DNA of 64,000 nucleotides. It comes from Zestomonas insulae (GTDB lineage: Bacteria > Pseudomonadota > Gammaproteobacteria > Pseudomonadales > Pseudomonadaceae). Position 1 is the first letter of the stretch, and each line of letters opens with the position of its first letter. A program made the translations under genes and the position numbers. The DNA is taken from contig NZ_JAFEUP010000003.1 of NCBI RefSeq assembly GCF_016901015.1, positions 434,001-498,000 on the forward strand, given 5' to 3'. Of this stretch, positions 56,049 through 63,880 are shown piece by piece. Under the pieces are notes generated by a model, which saw nothing but the letters and a program-made list of their open reading frames with translations, made no database searches and had not been told where the DNA came from.

Positions 56049-56420
56049 TCAGGCCGGCAGGCGGATGCGGAAGCAGGCGCCGCCGAGCGACGAATCGCCG
56101 AGCTCCAGGCTGCCGCCGTAACTGCCGAGCAGGTTCTGCTGGCGCAGCTTGAGGCCGTGGTCGTTGTCGGAGACGTTCTCGTAGGTCATGTAATAGCGGC
56201 CGTCGGCAGTTTCCTGACCGGCGCGCACGCCCCAGGTGCCGCTGTTGCTGATCACGCTGTCGAGCTTGGGCTTGGCCAGGTTCTGGTTCAGCGCATCGGA
56301 TTTCTGCATGTTGTTGCTGGTTTCTCCCCAGGTCAGGCCGACGAAGTTGTCGGCGGCCTGGGCGCCGACGGCGGCGCCGAGTACGGCAGTGGCGAGGACG
56401 AGCTGTGGGAAGATTTTCAT
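56049..56420 (-). pseudogene. Outer-membrane barrel protein joined to a histidine-kinase C-terminus
   Basis: The 123-residue frame begins with a signal peptide (MKIFPQLVLATAVLGAAVGAQA) and then FVGLTWGETSNNMQKS and YYMTYENVSDNDHGLKLRQQNLLGSY, which read like the first few strands of a small outer-membrane beta-barrel protein. At that point the sequence changes to GGSLELGDSSLGGACFRIRLPA and stops. The new end is the pattern of the last catalytic-domain strand of Pseudomonas sensor kinases (HGG-x-L-x-L, GGA-x-F-x-I-x-LP). A barrel needs a full strand set and a C-terminal aromatic residue, so the product is not a working porin. An in-frame deletion that removed the rest of the barrel gene, a response regulator and most of a kinase is the simplest reading. 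Confidence 0.75.
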
Positions 56421-56479
56421 GGTCTAGCTCCTATCGAAGGGGTGGTTTGTTTCGACGGAGCTAGGTTACGAAGGGTATC

Positions 56480-56518
56480 CTGAACGCCTGCTGTCCACTC
56501 CCTGAACCGCAGCTGAAC
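56480..56518. promoter_or_regulatory. Four-unit 11-bp direct repeat, OmpR/PhoB-type operator
   Basis: CTGAAC stands at 56480-56485, 56502-56507 and 56513-56518, and the degenerate CTGTCC at 56491-56496 fills the missing unit, so four half-sites lie exactly 11 bp apart. On the minus strand the array reads GTTCAG. That spacing is the one used by OmpR/PhoB-family response regulators binding head to tail. The array is 60-98 bases before the remnant barrel gene and about 40 bases before the NYN gene on the other strand. Confidence 0.75.
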
Positions 56519-56558
56519 GAAGTGGCGCTCGCGCGTCCCCCTTGCATTGGAGCCGGCG

Positions 56559-57038
56559 ATGAAGCGGATTGCAGTGTTCGCCGATGTACAAAACCTCTAT
56601 TACACCGTCCGCCATGCCTACGCCTGCCACCTCAACTACGCGGCGCTGTGGGCGGACATCGGCCGCGACGGGCAGATCGTCGAGGCCTACGCCTACGCCA
56701 TCGACCGTGGCGATGCCAAGCAGCAACAGTTCCAGCAGATCCTCCGCAAGCTCGGCTTCACCGTGCGCCTCAAGCCGTTCATCCAGCGCAGCGACGGCTC
56801 GGCCAAGGGCGACTGGGACGTCGGCATCACCATCGACGTGCTCGACGCCGCGCCGCGGGTCGACGAGGTGGTGCTGGCCTCCGGCGATGGTGATTTCGCT
56901 CTGTTGCTCGACAAGGTGCGCGGCAGCCACGGCATCGAGGCCACGGTGTATGGCGTGCCGAGCCTGACCGCCCAGGCGCTGGTGCGCTCGGCCAGCCGTT
57001 TCGTGCCGATCGACGGCGAGCTGCTGCTGAAGAGCTGA
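56559..57038 (+). CDS. NYN/LabA-type PIN-like nuclease-domain protein
   Basis: The 159-residue protein has the NYN (N4BP1/YacP-like, LabA/DUF88) domain with the acidic catalytic cluster: FADVQNLYY near residue 7, KGDWDVGITIDVLDA near residue 87, and ASGDGDFALLLDKVR near residue 110. The fold is that of PIN-type ribonucleases. A role in RNA turnover is likely. It starts at ATG 56559 (MKRIAVFADVQ), divergent from the barrel remnant and close to the 11-bp repeat array. Confidence 0.88.
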   Translation: MKRIAVFADVQNLYYTVRHAYACHLNYAALWADIGRDGQIVEAYAYAIDRGDAKQQQFQQILRKLGFTVRLKPFIQRSDGSAKGDWDVGITIDVLDAAPRVDEVVLASGDGDFALLLDKVRGSHGIEATVYGVPSLTAQALVRSASRFVPIDGELLLKS

Positions 57039-57080
57039 GCCGCGCGCCGTCCTTGACCCCGTTTGCCTGAGATCGACCCC

Positions 57081-57692
57081 GTGGAACCCATTGCCGTCAT
57101 CGACTTCGAAACCACCGGAATCACCCCCGGACCGAACTGCCGCGCCACCGAAATCGGTGCGGTGATCATCGAGGACGGGCGCATCGTCGCCCGCTTCCAG
57201 AGCCTGATGAACAGTGGCGCCTGGGTGCCACCGTTCATTGAGCAGCTGACCGGAATCAGCAACGCCATGCTGCGCAGCGCCCCACCGGCGGCAGAAGTGA
57301 TGCAGCAGGCCGCCGAATTCGTCGGCAGCACGCCGCTGCTGGCGCACAACGCCGCGTTCGACCAGAAGTTCTGGGACGCCGAGCTGGGCCTGATCCGCCG
57401 CAGCCGTCAGCAGCCTTTCGCCTGTTCGCTGTTGCTCGCCCGGCGGCTGCTGCCCGAGGCGCCGAACCACAAGCTCGGCACCCTGAATCGCTGGGCCGGC
57501 CTGCCGGACACCGGACGGGCGCACCGCGCGCTGGCCGACGCCGAGATGGCGGCGAACCTGACCCTGCACCTGGCCGCGCGGCTGCGCGAACGCCACGGCC
57601 TGGGCGCGGTGTCCCACGCGCTGCTGTGCAAACTGCAGAAGGTGCCGGCGGCGAAGATCGGCGAGATGCTCGGCAAGCTGCGCGCCGGCTAG
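57081..57692 (+). CDS. DnaQ-like 3'-5' exonuclease (DEDDh)
   Basis: The 203-residue protein has the three exonuclease motifs: IDFETTGITP (Asp and Glu), LAHNAAFDQKFW near residue 91, and HRALADAEMAANL near residue 152 (His and Asp), which makes it a DEDDh exonuclease. It is like the small DnaQ-related proteins that Pseudomonas carries in addition to the replicative epsilon subunit. The GTG at 57081 is favoured as start because the family N-terminus is near, and upstream alternatives lack conservation. Its stop codon is part of the inverted repeat that follows. Confidence 0.9.
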   Translation: MEPIAVIDFETTGITPGPNCRATEIGAVIIEDGRIVARFQSLMNSGAWVPPFIEQLTGISNAMLRSAPPAAEVMQQAAEFVGSTPLLAHNAAFDQKFWDAELGLIRRSRQQPFACSLLLARRLLPEAPNHKLGTLNRWAGLPDTGRAHRALADAEMAANLTLHLAARLRERHGLGAVSHALLCKLQKVPAAKIGEMLGKLRAG

Positions 57693-57836
57693 CCGGCTAT
57701 TGAAAAACTACCTGCGTTGCCATCGCAGCGTTTAAAACAGGCTCAAAATGCTCATTTACCCCTCGTAAACTGCGTTTTTTCGCCTGTTTTCGCCTTGCGC
57801 TGGCTGCCTCGCCAACGTTTTTCAAAAGCCGGCTAG
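57689..57836. repeat. Structured intergenic repeat, copy B
   Basis: This 148-bp palindrome lies between the exonuclease and the convergent TPM gene and includes both stop codons in its arms (CTAGCCGGCT at 57689-57698 and AGCCGGCTAG at 57827-57836). TTGAAAAAC and GTTTTTCAA follow inside. The inner stem AAAACAGGC (57734-57742) pairs with GCCTGTTTT (57782-57790) and closes a 39-base loop. Read on the minus strand, the loop matches copy A (1584-1700) at 36 of 39 bases, while the inner stem differs at four of nine pairs, all compensated. Confidence 0.85.
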
Positions 57837-58450
57837 GGCAGGATCACCAGGTGATTGGGTAGCTCGTTGCGGGCGTGGGTAGCCGGCAAGTGCGGTTTGA
57901 GCTGCTCGCCGCAGGCCTGAATGCAGTCGAGAAAGCCCTGCAGCGTCTCGCCCTGTTTCACCTGCTGGGTGAAGGCGGCGACGATGGCCTGCCAGGTCTG
58001 ATCGGGCAAGCGCTGGGAAATGCCGCGGTCGACGAGGATTTCCACATAGCGCTCGGCTTCGGCGACGAAGATCAGCATGCCGGTCTCGCCGCTGGTGTGG
58101 TGCAGGTTGTGCTCGAGGAACTGCCGGCGCGCCAGGTTGGCGGCGCGCCAGTGGCGAATGCTGCGCGGCACCAGGCGGCTGGTCAGCGCCGGGATGCGCA
58201 GCAGCAGGCCGAGACCGATGAAGGTCGCCCACTGCACCGCCAGCAGTTCGTGGGCGCTCAGCCAGCCGAAGTGGTAGTCCACCGCGCCGGGCACCAGCAG
58301 CGCGACGATGCTCGCCCACAGCAGCGGCACGTAGGCGTAGTCGTCGGCGCGCGCCGCCAGCACGGTGACCAGCTCGGCGTCGGTATCGCGCTCGACCCGG
58401 GCGATCGCCTCGGCGACCTGTTGTTGTTCGCTTGCGCTCAGTAACGCCAT
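57833..58450 (-). CDS. TPM-domain protein, membrane-associated
   Basis: The 205-residue protein has an N-terminal acidic stretch that reads as part of a TPM domain (SEQQQVAEAIARVERDTDAELVTVLAARADDYAY), two membrane segments (residues about 40-60 and 73-92), and a C-terminal half with TSGETGMLIFVAEAERYVEILVDRGISQRLPDQTW. That is the pattern of TPM domain proteins (TPM_phosphatase, PF04536), whose phosphatase activity was shown for a plant relative. It is second in a set with a Gly-rich TPM protein and LemA. Confidence 0.85.
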   Translation of the reverse strand: MALLSASEQQQVAEAIARVERDTDAELVTVLAARADDYAYVPLLWASIVALLVPGAVDYHFGWLSAHELLAVQWATFIGLGLLLRIPALTSRLVPRSIRHWRAANLARRQFLEHNLHHTSGETGMLIFVAEAERYVEILVDRGISQRLPDQTWQAIVAAFTQQVKQGETLQGFLDCIQACGEQLKPHLPATHARNELPNHLVILP

Positions 58451-58477
58451 GGCTTCTCTGCACTCATGGGAAGTGAA

Positions 58478-59224
58478 TCACCAGCCGCCGGACGCGCCGC
58501 CGCCACCAAAACCGCCGCCGCCCCCGCCGAAACCACCACCGCCGCCGCCAAAGCCGCCGCCACCGAACCCGCCACCACCGCGGCCGACCCCGGAACCCAG
58601 CAGGCCGCCGAGCAGCATGCCGCCCAGTCCGCCGCCGCGGCCGAACAGGCTGATGACGATGATTAGCAGCAACAGCAGCAGCGGCGCGAAGGACGGCACC
58701 TGCTGCTCGTCCTGCTGGGCGCGGCTGCTCTCGGCCAGCGGCTCGCCGCCGAGCACCTGGAGCATCGCCGCGACGCCGTCGCTGATGCCCTGGGCATAGT
58801 TGCCGGCCTTGAACGCCGGGGCGATGACCTGCTGGATGATCACCGAGGACTGCGCATCGGTGAGGCGTTCCTCGAGGCCGTAGCCGACCTCGATGCGAAT
58901 CTTCCGCTCGTCGCGGGCGATCAGCAGCAGCGCGCCGTTGTCCTTGCCCTTCTGGCCGATGCCCCAGTGGCGGCCGAGCTGATAGCCGAACTCCTCGATG
59001 GCCTGGCCCTGCAAGTTGGGCAGGGTGACCACCACCAACTGCTCGCCGGTGGCCTGCTCGTGGGCGGCCAGTTGCGCGCTGAGGCGCGCCTGGGTCGCGC
59101 CGTCGAGCATCCCGGCCTGATCGACCACCCGCCCGCTGAGCGCGGGAAACTCGGGCTGCGCCTGGGCCAGCCAGGCGCCGGCGCAGAGCAGCAGGAACAG
59201 CGGCAGGCGCAGCCAGTTGGCCAT
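58478..59224 (-). CDS. Secreted TPM-domain protein with glycine-rich tail
   Basis: The 248-residue protein has a signal peptide (LPLFLLLCAGAWLAQA), a TPM domain (GRVVDQAGMLDGATQARLSAQLAAHEQATGEQLVVVTLPNLQG ... RKIRIEVGYGLEERLTDAQSSVII), one membrane segment near residue 185, and a tail of nearly only glycine with phenylalanines (GGGGFGGGG repeats) ending SGGW. It overlaps the end of lemA (TGATG), so the two are coupled. YgcG-type proteins of this build are tied to LemA in many bacteria. The glycine tail is low-complexity coding sequence. Confidence 0.9.
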   Translation of the reverse strand: MANWLRLPLFLLLCAGAWLAQAQPEFPALSGRVVDQAGMLDGATQARLSAQLAAHEQATGEQLVVVTLPNLQGQAIEEFGYQLGRHWGIGQKGKDNGALLLIARDERKIRIEVGYGLEERLTDAQSSVIIQQVIAPAFKAGNYAQGISDGVAAMLQVLGGEPLAESSRAQQDEQQVPSFAPLLLLLLIIVISLFGRGGGLGGMLLGGLLGSGVGRGGGGFGGGGFGGGGGGFGGGGGGFGGGGASGGW

Positions 59225-59832
59225 CAGAACTTCACTTCAGGGGCTTTTTCCGCCGCCGGGGCGGTGGCTTCGAAGTTGGTCCGCACCGGCATGCTGCTGT
59301 ACATCAGACTGTGCCAGATGCGCCCGGGGAAGGTGCGGATCTCGGTGTTGTAGCGCTCGACCGAGGCGATGAAGTCGCGCCGCGCCACGGCGATGCGGTT
59401 CTCGGTGCCTTCCAGCTGCGATTGCAGGGCGAGGAAGTTCTGGTTCGACTTGAGGTCCGGGTAGCGTTCGGAGACCACCATCAGGCGGCTCAGCGCACCG
59501 CTCAGCTGGTCCTGCGCCTGCTGGAACTGCTTGAGCTTCTGCGGATCGTCGAGGGTGCTGGCGTCGACCTGGATCGAGGTGGCCTTGGCCCGCGCCTCGA
59601 TCACCGCCACCAGGGTGTCCTGCTCCTGCTTGGCGTAGCCCTTGACCGTCTCCACCAGGTTGGGGATCAGGTCGGCGCGCCGCTGATACTGGTTCTCCAC
59701 CTGCGCCCAGGCGGCCTTGACCTGCTCGTCGTAGGTCGGAATGTTGTTGATGCCGCAGCCGCTCAGCAGCGTGGCCAGCAGCACCAGCGCCGTCAGGCGT
59801 GCGCCGAAGGGGTATCCCGCTCTTGTCTGCAT
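59224..59832 (-). CDS. lemA: LemA family lipoprotein
   Basis: LemA-family proteins (here 202 residues) are small membrane-anchored helical bundles. The lipobox is LLSGC (Cys near residue 22), then NIPTYDEQVKAAWAQVENQYQRRADLIPNLVETVKGYAKQE, the family signature, and PDLKSNQNFLALQSQLEGTENRIAVARRDF later. Function is unknown, and the name should not be confused with the LemA/GacS sensor kinase. The start MQTRAGYPF at 59832 suits the signal peptide; the frame opens earlier at 59931. It leads the lemA-TPM-TPM set. Confidence 0.92.
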   Translation of the reverse strand: MQTRAGYPFGARLTALVLLATLLSGCGINNIPTYDEQVKAAWAQVENQYQRRADLIPNLVETVKGYAKQEQDTLVAVIEARAKATSIQVDASTLDDPQKLKQFQQAQDQLSGALSRLMVVSERYPDLKSNQNFLALQSQLEGTENRIAVARRDFIASVERYNTEIRTFPGRIWHSLMYSSMPVRTNFEATAPAAEKAPEVKF

Positions 59833-60031
59833 GATCCGTTGGCTTCCTGTAGGTGGGGGAGGGGTGGACCGCGCGGGCTCGGGCGCGCCGTGCGTGCCGG
59901 GCCGCGAGTCGGCCTGCGAGGTGATCGCCACGCCTCAAGCGTAGCCAAGCCACGAGAAGCAGGCTGAGCGGCGATGGCCTGTTAAACTTCGCGCCTCGGC
60001 TGTTTCGCCTCTTTCATCTTTGGTTACTCCC

Positions 60032-61351
60032 ATGACGTTTGCTTCCCTCGGCTTGATCGAACCGCTGCTGCGCGCCATCGACACCCTAGGCTACGAAACC
60101 CCGTCGCCCGTGCAGGGCCAGGCGATCCCCGCCGTGCTTGCCGGCCGCGATCTGATGGCCGCGGCGCAGACCGGCACCGGCAAGACCGCCGGCTTCGCCC
60201 TGCCGCTGCTGCAACGCCTGACCCTGGAGGGCGCCCAGGTGGCCAGCAACTCGGTGCGCGCGCTGGTGCTGGTGCCGACCCGCGAGCTGGCCGAGCAGGT
60301 GCACGAGAGCTTCCGCCAGTACGGCCAGTTCCTGCCGCTGCGCACCTACGCGGTGTACGGCGGGGTCAGCATCAACCCGCAGATGATGAAGCTGCGCAAG
60401 GGCGTCGACCTGCTGGTGGCGACCCCGGGGCGCCTGCTCGACCTGTTCCGCCAGAACGCGATCAAGTTCAACCAGGTGCAGACCCTGGTGCTCGACGAGG
60501 CCGACCGCATGCTCGACCTCGGTTTCGCCGAGGAACTGCGCAGCGTCTACGCCGCGCTGCCGAAGAAGCGCCAGACCCTGCTGTTCTCGGCGACCTTCTC
60601 CGAGTCGATCCGTCTGCTCGCCGGGCAGACCCTCAACGACCCGCTGTCCATCGAAGTCAGCCCGCGCAACGTCGCCGCCAGCAGCGTCGAGCAGTGGGTG
60701 ATTCCGGTCGACAAGAAGCGCAAGAGCGAGCTGTTCCTGCACCTGCTGCGCGAGCGCAAGTGGGGCCAGGTGCTGGTGTTCGCCAAGACCCGCAAGGGCG
60801 TCGATGCGCTGTGCGAGGAGCTGGAAGCCGAAGGCGTCAGCGTCGACGGCATCCACGGCGACAAGCCGCAGGCCACCCGCCAGCGCGCTCTGGACCGCTT
60901 CAAGGCGCGCGAAGTGCAGGTGCTGGTGGCGACCGACGTCGCCGCGCGCGGCCTGGACATCGATGACCTGCCGCTGGTGGTCAACCTCGACCTGCCGATT
61001 GTCGCCGAGGACTACGTGCACCGCATCGGCCGCACCGGCCGCGCCGGCGCCAAGGGCAAGGCGGTGTCGCTGGTCTGCGCCGATGAAGTGCAACTGCTCG
61101 CCGCCATCGAAGTGCTGACCCGCCAGACCCTGCGCCGCGTCGATGAGCCGGACTTCGAACCGGACCATCGCGTGCCGCAGACCGACGCCAGTGGCCAGGT
61201 GCTGAAGAAGCCGAAGAAACCCAAGACCACCGGCAGCAAGGCCGCGCTCGGCCGCTGGGTGGAAAGCGAAAGCGCGCCGGCCAAGCCGCAGGTCAAATCG
61301 GTGCGCAATGTGCCGAGCTTCAATACCGGGCCGAAGAAGAAAAAGCCCTGA
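60032..61351 (+). CDS. rhlE: DEAD-box ATP-dependent RNA helicase RhlE
   Basis: RhlE (439 residues) unwinds RNA in ribosome assembly and RNA decay. All helicase motifs are seen: AQTGTGKTAG, PTRELAEQ, ATPGRLLD, DEADRMLD, SATFSES, RGLDIDDL and HRIGRTGRAG. The C-terminal 70 residues are rich in Lys and Pro (LKKPKKPKTTGSK), a basic RNA-binding tail. ATG 60032 gives MTFASLGL, the family start. A REP-like palindrome follows its stop. Confidence 0.96.
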   Translation: MTFASLGLIEPLLRAIDTLGYETPSPVQGQAIPAVLAGRDLMAAAQTGTGKTAGFALPLLQRLTLEGAQVASNSVRALVLVPTRELAEQVHESFRQYGQFLPLRTYAVYGGVSINPQMMKLRKGVDLLVATPGRLLDLFRQNAIKFNQVQTLVLDEADRMLDLGFAEELRSVYAALPKKRQTLLFSATFSESIRLLAGQTLNDPLSIEVSPRNVAASSVEQWVIPVDKKRKSELFLHLLRERKWGQVLVFAKTRKGVDALCEELEAEGVSVDGIHGDKPQATRQRALDRFKAREVQVLVATDVAARGLDIDDLPLVVNLDLPIVAEDYVHRIGRTGRAGAKGKAVSLVCADEVQLLAAIEVLTRQTLRRVDEPDFEPDHRVPQTDASGQVLKKPKKPKTTGSKAALGRWVESESAPAKPQVKSVRNVPSFNTGPKKKKP

Positions 61352-61361
61352 GGGGCCGCCT

Positions 61362-61421
61362 GTAGGAGCGAATTCATTCGCGAAGCGCGCTGGCGCCAAT
61401 CGCGAATAAATTCGCTCCTAC
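61362..61421. repeat. REP-type palindrome
   Basis: The 22-base arms 61362-61383 and 61400-61421 pair at 21 of 22 positions (they begin GTAGGAGCGAATTCATTCG). This matches the REP elements common between Pseudomonas genes, which begin GTAGGAGCG. It lies between the convergent ends of rhlE and a VOC gene and may aid transcription termination or mRNA protection. Confidence 0.85.
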
Positions 61422-61467
61422 CCAAGCGGATCGAGTGCTGCGCGATCTCGCTTCGCGCGCCCCCCGA

Positions 61468-61836
61468 TCAGATGTTCTGCGCGATGCGCCAGAGCACCCC
61501 GCTCGGGTCGAACACGATGAAGTCGCGCATCCGCCACGGCTGGTCCTGCGGCGGGATCAGGCGCACGCCATAACGCTCGTCGAGCTTGGCCTCCTGCACC
61601 TGTGCCCACCAGGCCTCCACGTCCTCGACCAGCAGATGCATCATGCAGTTCTCCGCCCACTCCTTGACGTAGTAGTTCTGCAGCAGAAAGGCGCAGTGGT
61701 CGCCGTGGCTGAAGTAGGCCAGCTGCTCGTCCACCCAGCCCGGTTTGAAGCCGAGGTCGCGGTAGAACTGCTGGCTGAGGGCGAAGTCCTTGGCGGGGAC
61801 GAAAGTCTTGAGTTCAACGCTGTTGAGATTGCGCAT
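61468..61836 (-). CDS. VOC-family protein
   Basis: The 122-residue protein has a vicinal oxygen chelate fold: VELKTFVPAKDFALSQQFYRDLGFKPGW at the N-terminus and RMRDFIVFDPSGVLWRIAQNI at the end. HGDHCAFLLQNYYVKEWAENCMMHLLVED is mid-sequence. It resembles bleomycin-resistance-type or glyoxalase-like members of unknown substrate. Confidence 0.87.
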   Translation of the reverse strand: MRNLNSVELKTFVPAKDFALSQQFYRDLGFKPGWVDEQLAYFSHGDHCAFLLQNYYVKEWAENCMMHLLVEDVEAWWAQVQEAKLDERYGVRLIPPQDQPWRMRDFIVFDPSGVLWRIAQNI

Positions 61837-61911
61837 GGAAAAATCCTTGTAGTGGCGGCGAACAGGCTCGGCGGTCGTTCGGTGCGCCTCTGCCGGGCGC
61901 TGGCAGCCATC

Positions 61912-62526
61912 TTAGCTGCTCAGCGGGCGTTCCATGTAGCGGTGCGCAGCCAGCCCAGCGATCGCCGAGGCGCGCTCGGCGCACACGCGAAAGCCCAGGC
62001 GCTCGTAGAGCCGCTGGGCCAGCGGATTGCTCGCCGCCACGTCCAGCGCCGCGGTGCGCAGCGCCTGCGGCTCGGCCTGCTGCAGCAGATGGGCGATCAG
62101 CTGCCCGCCGATGCCCTGGCCGGTCAGCGCCGGCACCACGCCTAGGTGGGCGAGGTACAGCACGCTGCGGCTCGGCGGGCGGATCAACTGCTCGATGCGC
62201 AGGCCGCGGCCGATCACCGACCAGCCGTGGCGCGGCCCGTAGAAGCTGAGAATCTGCCGCAGCGCGCTGATGCTGTTGCGCAGGTTGGCCACCCCACTGA
62301 ACGCCGTGCCGACCGCCACCACGCGGCCCTCCAGCTCGCCCACCCAGTGCTGGCGAAAGCCGAACTCGCCACGCCCGTCACGGAAGGCAAAGTGCAGGAA
62401 GTCCAGGGCACTGCCCTTGGCGGGCTGGTCGAACACATAGTCGAAGGCCAGCGGCCCGGAGCTGTAGATCAGCGGCACGGCCTGGGTGGCGTCGGCGGCG
62501 ACGGCGGGGCGGAAGGTCAGCGACAT
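61912..62526 (-). CDS. GNAT family N-acetyltransferase
   Basis: The 204-residue protein has the GNAT acetyl-CoA motif VVPALTGQGIGGQLIAHLLQQA near residue 130 and the C-terminal ASNPLAQRLYERLGFRV near residue 165. The N-terminal half (MSLTFRPAVAADATQAVPLIYSSG) is also typical. Substrate unknown. The start 62526 is the family start; the frame extends another 14 codons upstream. Confidence 0.88.
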   Translation of the reverse strand: MSLTFRPAVAADATQAVPLIYSSGPLAFDYVFDQPAKGSALDFLHFAFRDGRGEFGFRQHWVGELEGRVVAVGTAFSGVANLRNSISALRQILSFYGPRHGWSVIGRGLRIEQLIRPPSRSVLYLAHLGVVPALTGQGIGGQLIAHLLQQAEPQALRTAALDVAASNPLAQRLYERLGFRVCAERASAIAGLAAHRYMERPLSS

Positions 62527-62605
62527 GCGGCAATCTCGCGGCGGAGAAGAATTGCCGGAAATTAGCACTATCGTTCCAATTTTGCGAATTGCTCTCGCAC
62601 CGCGC

Positions 62606-63835
62606 TCAGCGGGCGCGCAGCCACTCCAGCACGCCCTGTCCGGCGGCGCGGCCGCTGGCGAAACAGGCGGTGAGCAGGTAGCCGCCGGTGGGCGCTTCCC
62701 AGTCGAGCATTTCCCCGGCGCAGAACACCCCGGGTAGCGCCTTGAGCATCAGCCGCTCATCCAGTTGCGCGAACGGCACGCCGCCGGCGCTGCTGATCGC
62801 CTCGTCCAGCGGGCGCGGGCGCAGCAGGGTCAGCGGCAGGGCCTTGAGGGCCGCGGCGAGGCGTGCCGGATCGGCATAGGTGTCGGCGCCGGTCAGCTCA
62901 CGCAGCAGGCCGGCGCGCACGCCGTCGATGCCGAGTTGGCCGCGCAGGTGGTTGCTGATCGACTTGCTGCCGCGTGGCTTGCGCAGCGCCGCCTCGACCT
63001 GGGCCTGGGATTTCTGCGGTAGCAGGTCGAGGCGCACGGTGGCGCTGTCGTGCTGGTTGATGCGCTCGCGAATCGCCGCCGACAGCGCATATACCAGGCT
63101 GCCTTCGAGGCCCGTGGCGGTGACCACGAACTCGCCCTGGCGTGGCGCTTCGCCGTCCAGCGCGAGGGCCACCGGTTTGACCGGTGCGCCGGCGAACTTC
63201 TCGGCGAACAGCGCGCTCCAGCTGGCCACTTCAAAGCCGCAGTTGCTCGGCTGCAGCGGTGCCAGGGCGACCCCGCGCGCGGCCAGCAGATCGACCCAGG
63301 CGCCATCCGAACCGAGGCGCGCCCAGCTGCCGCCGCCGAGGGCCAGCAGGGTGGCGTCGGCCTGTACCACCAGCTCACCGTCCGGGCCGGCCAGGCGCAG
63401 ACCGCCGTCGGCGTCCCAGCCCAGCCAGCGATGCCGGGTGTGCAGGCGCACGCCTTGCTCGCGCAGGCGCTTGAGCCAGGCGCGCAGCAGCGGCGCAGCC
63501 TTCATGTCGGTGGGGAACACCCGCCCGGAGGTGCCGACGAAGGTGTCGATACCCAGGCCGTGAATCCAGCCACGCAACGCGTCGGCATCGAAGTCGGCGA
63601 GCAGTGTAGCGAGCTCCGCTTGGCGCGCGCCGTAGCGGCTGAGGAACTGCGCCTTGGGTTCGGCATGGGTGATGTTCATGCCGCCCACCCCGGCGAGCAA
63701 AAACTTGCGCCCGAGCGAGGGCATGGCGTCGTACAGGTCGACCACCAGCCCGGCCGCAGCCAGCACTTCGGCGGCCATCAGCCCGGCGGGGCCGCCGCCG
63801 ATGATGGCGACATGGAAGGGAGTGGCTGGGCTCAT
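62606..63835 (-). CDS. NAD(P)/FAD-dependent oxidoreductase, HI0933/TIGR03862 type
   Basis: The 409-residue flavoprotein starts with the FAD-binding motif HVAIIGGGPAGLMAAEVLAAAG. SLGRKFLLAGVGGMNITHAEP, LLALGGGSWARLGSDGAW and GVFCAGEMLDWEAPTGGYLLTACFASGRAAGQG are characteristic of this HI0933-like family (TIGR03862). The substrate is unknown. Its start overlaps no neighbour, and 45 bp of gap lie before the next minus-strand gene. Confidence 0.9.
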   Translation of the reverse strand: MSPATPFHVAIIGGGPAGLMAAEVLAAAGLVVDLYDAMPSLGRKFLLAGVGGMNITHAEPKAQFLSRYGARQAELATLLADFDADALRGWIHGLGIDTFVGTSGRVFPTDMKAAPLLRAWLKRLREQGVRLHTRHRWLGWDADGGLRLAGPDGELVVQADATLLALGGGSWARLGSDGAWVDLLAARGVALAPLQPSNCGFEVASWSALFAEKFAGAPVKPVALALDGEAPRQGEFVVTATGLEGSLVYALSAAIRERINQHDSATVRLDLLPQKSQAQVEAALRKPRGSKSISNHLRGQLGIDGVRAGLLRELTGADTYADPARLAAALKALPLTLLRPRPLDEAISSAGGVPFAQLDERLMLKALPGVFCAGEMLDWEAPTGGYLLTACFASGRAAGQGVLEWLRAR

Positions 63836-63880
63836 CGACGGCGGTGCGGTGGCGAGTGGGGCCGGCATTCTACCCGAGGC

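Noticed and set aside
58490..58620. GC-rich tandem-like repeat (CCGCCGCC units)
   Set aside because: It is the coding sequence of the glycine-rich tail of the TPM protein on the minus strand, so it is low-complexity protein and not a DNA repeat element.
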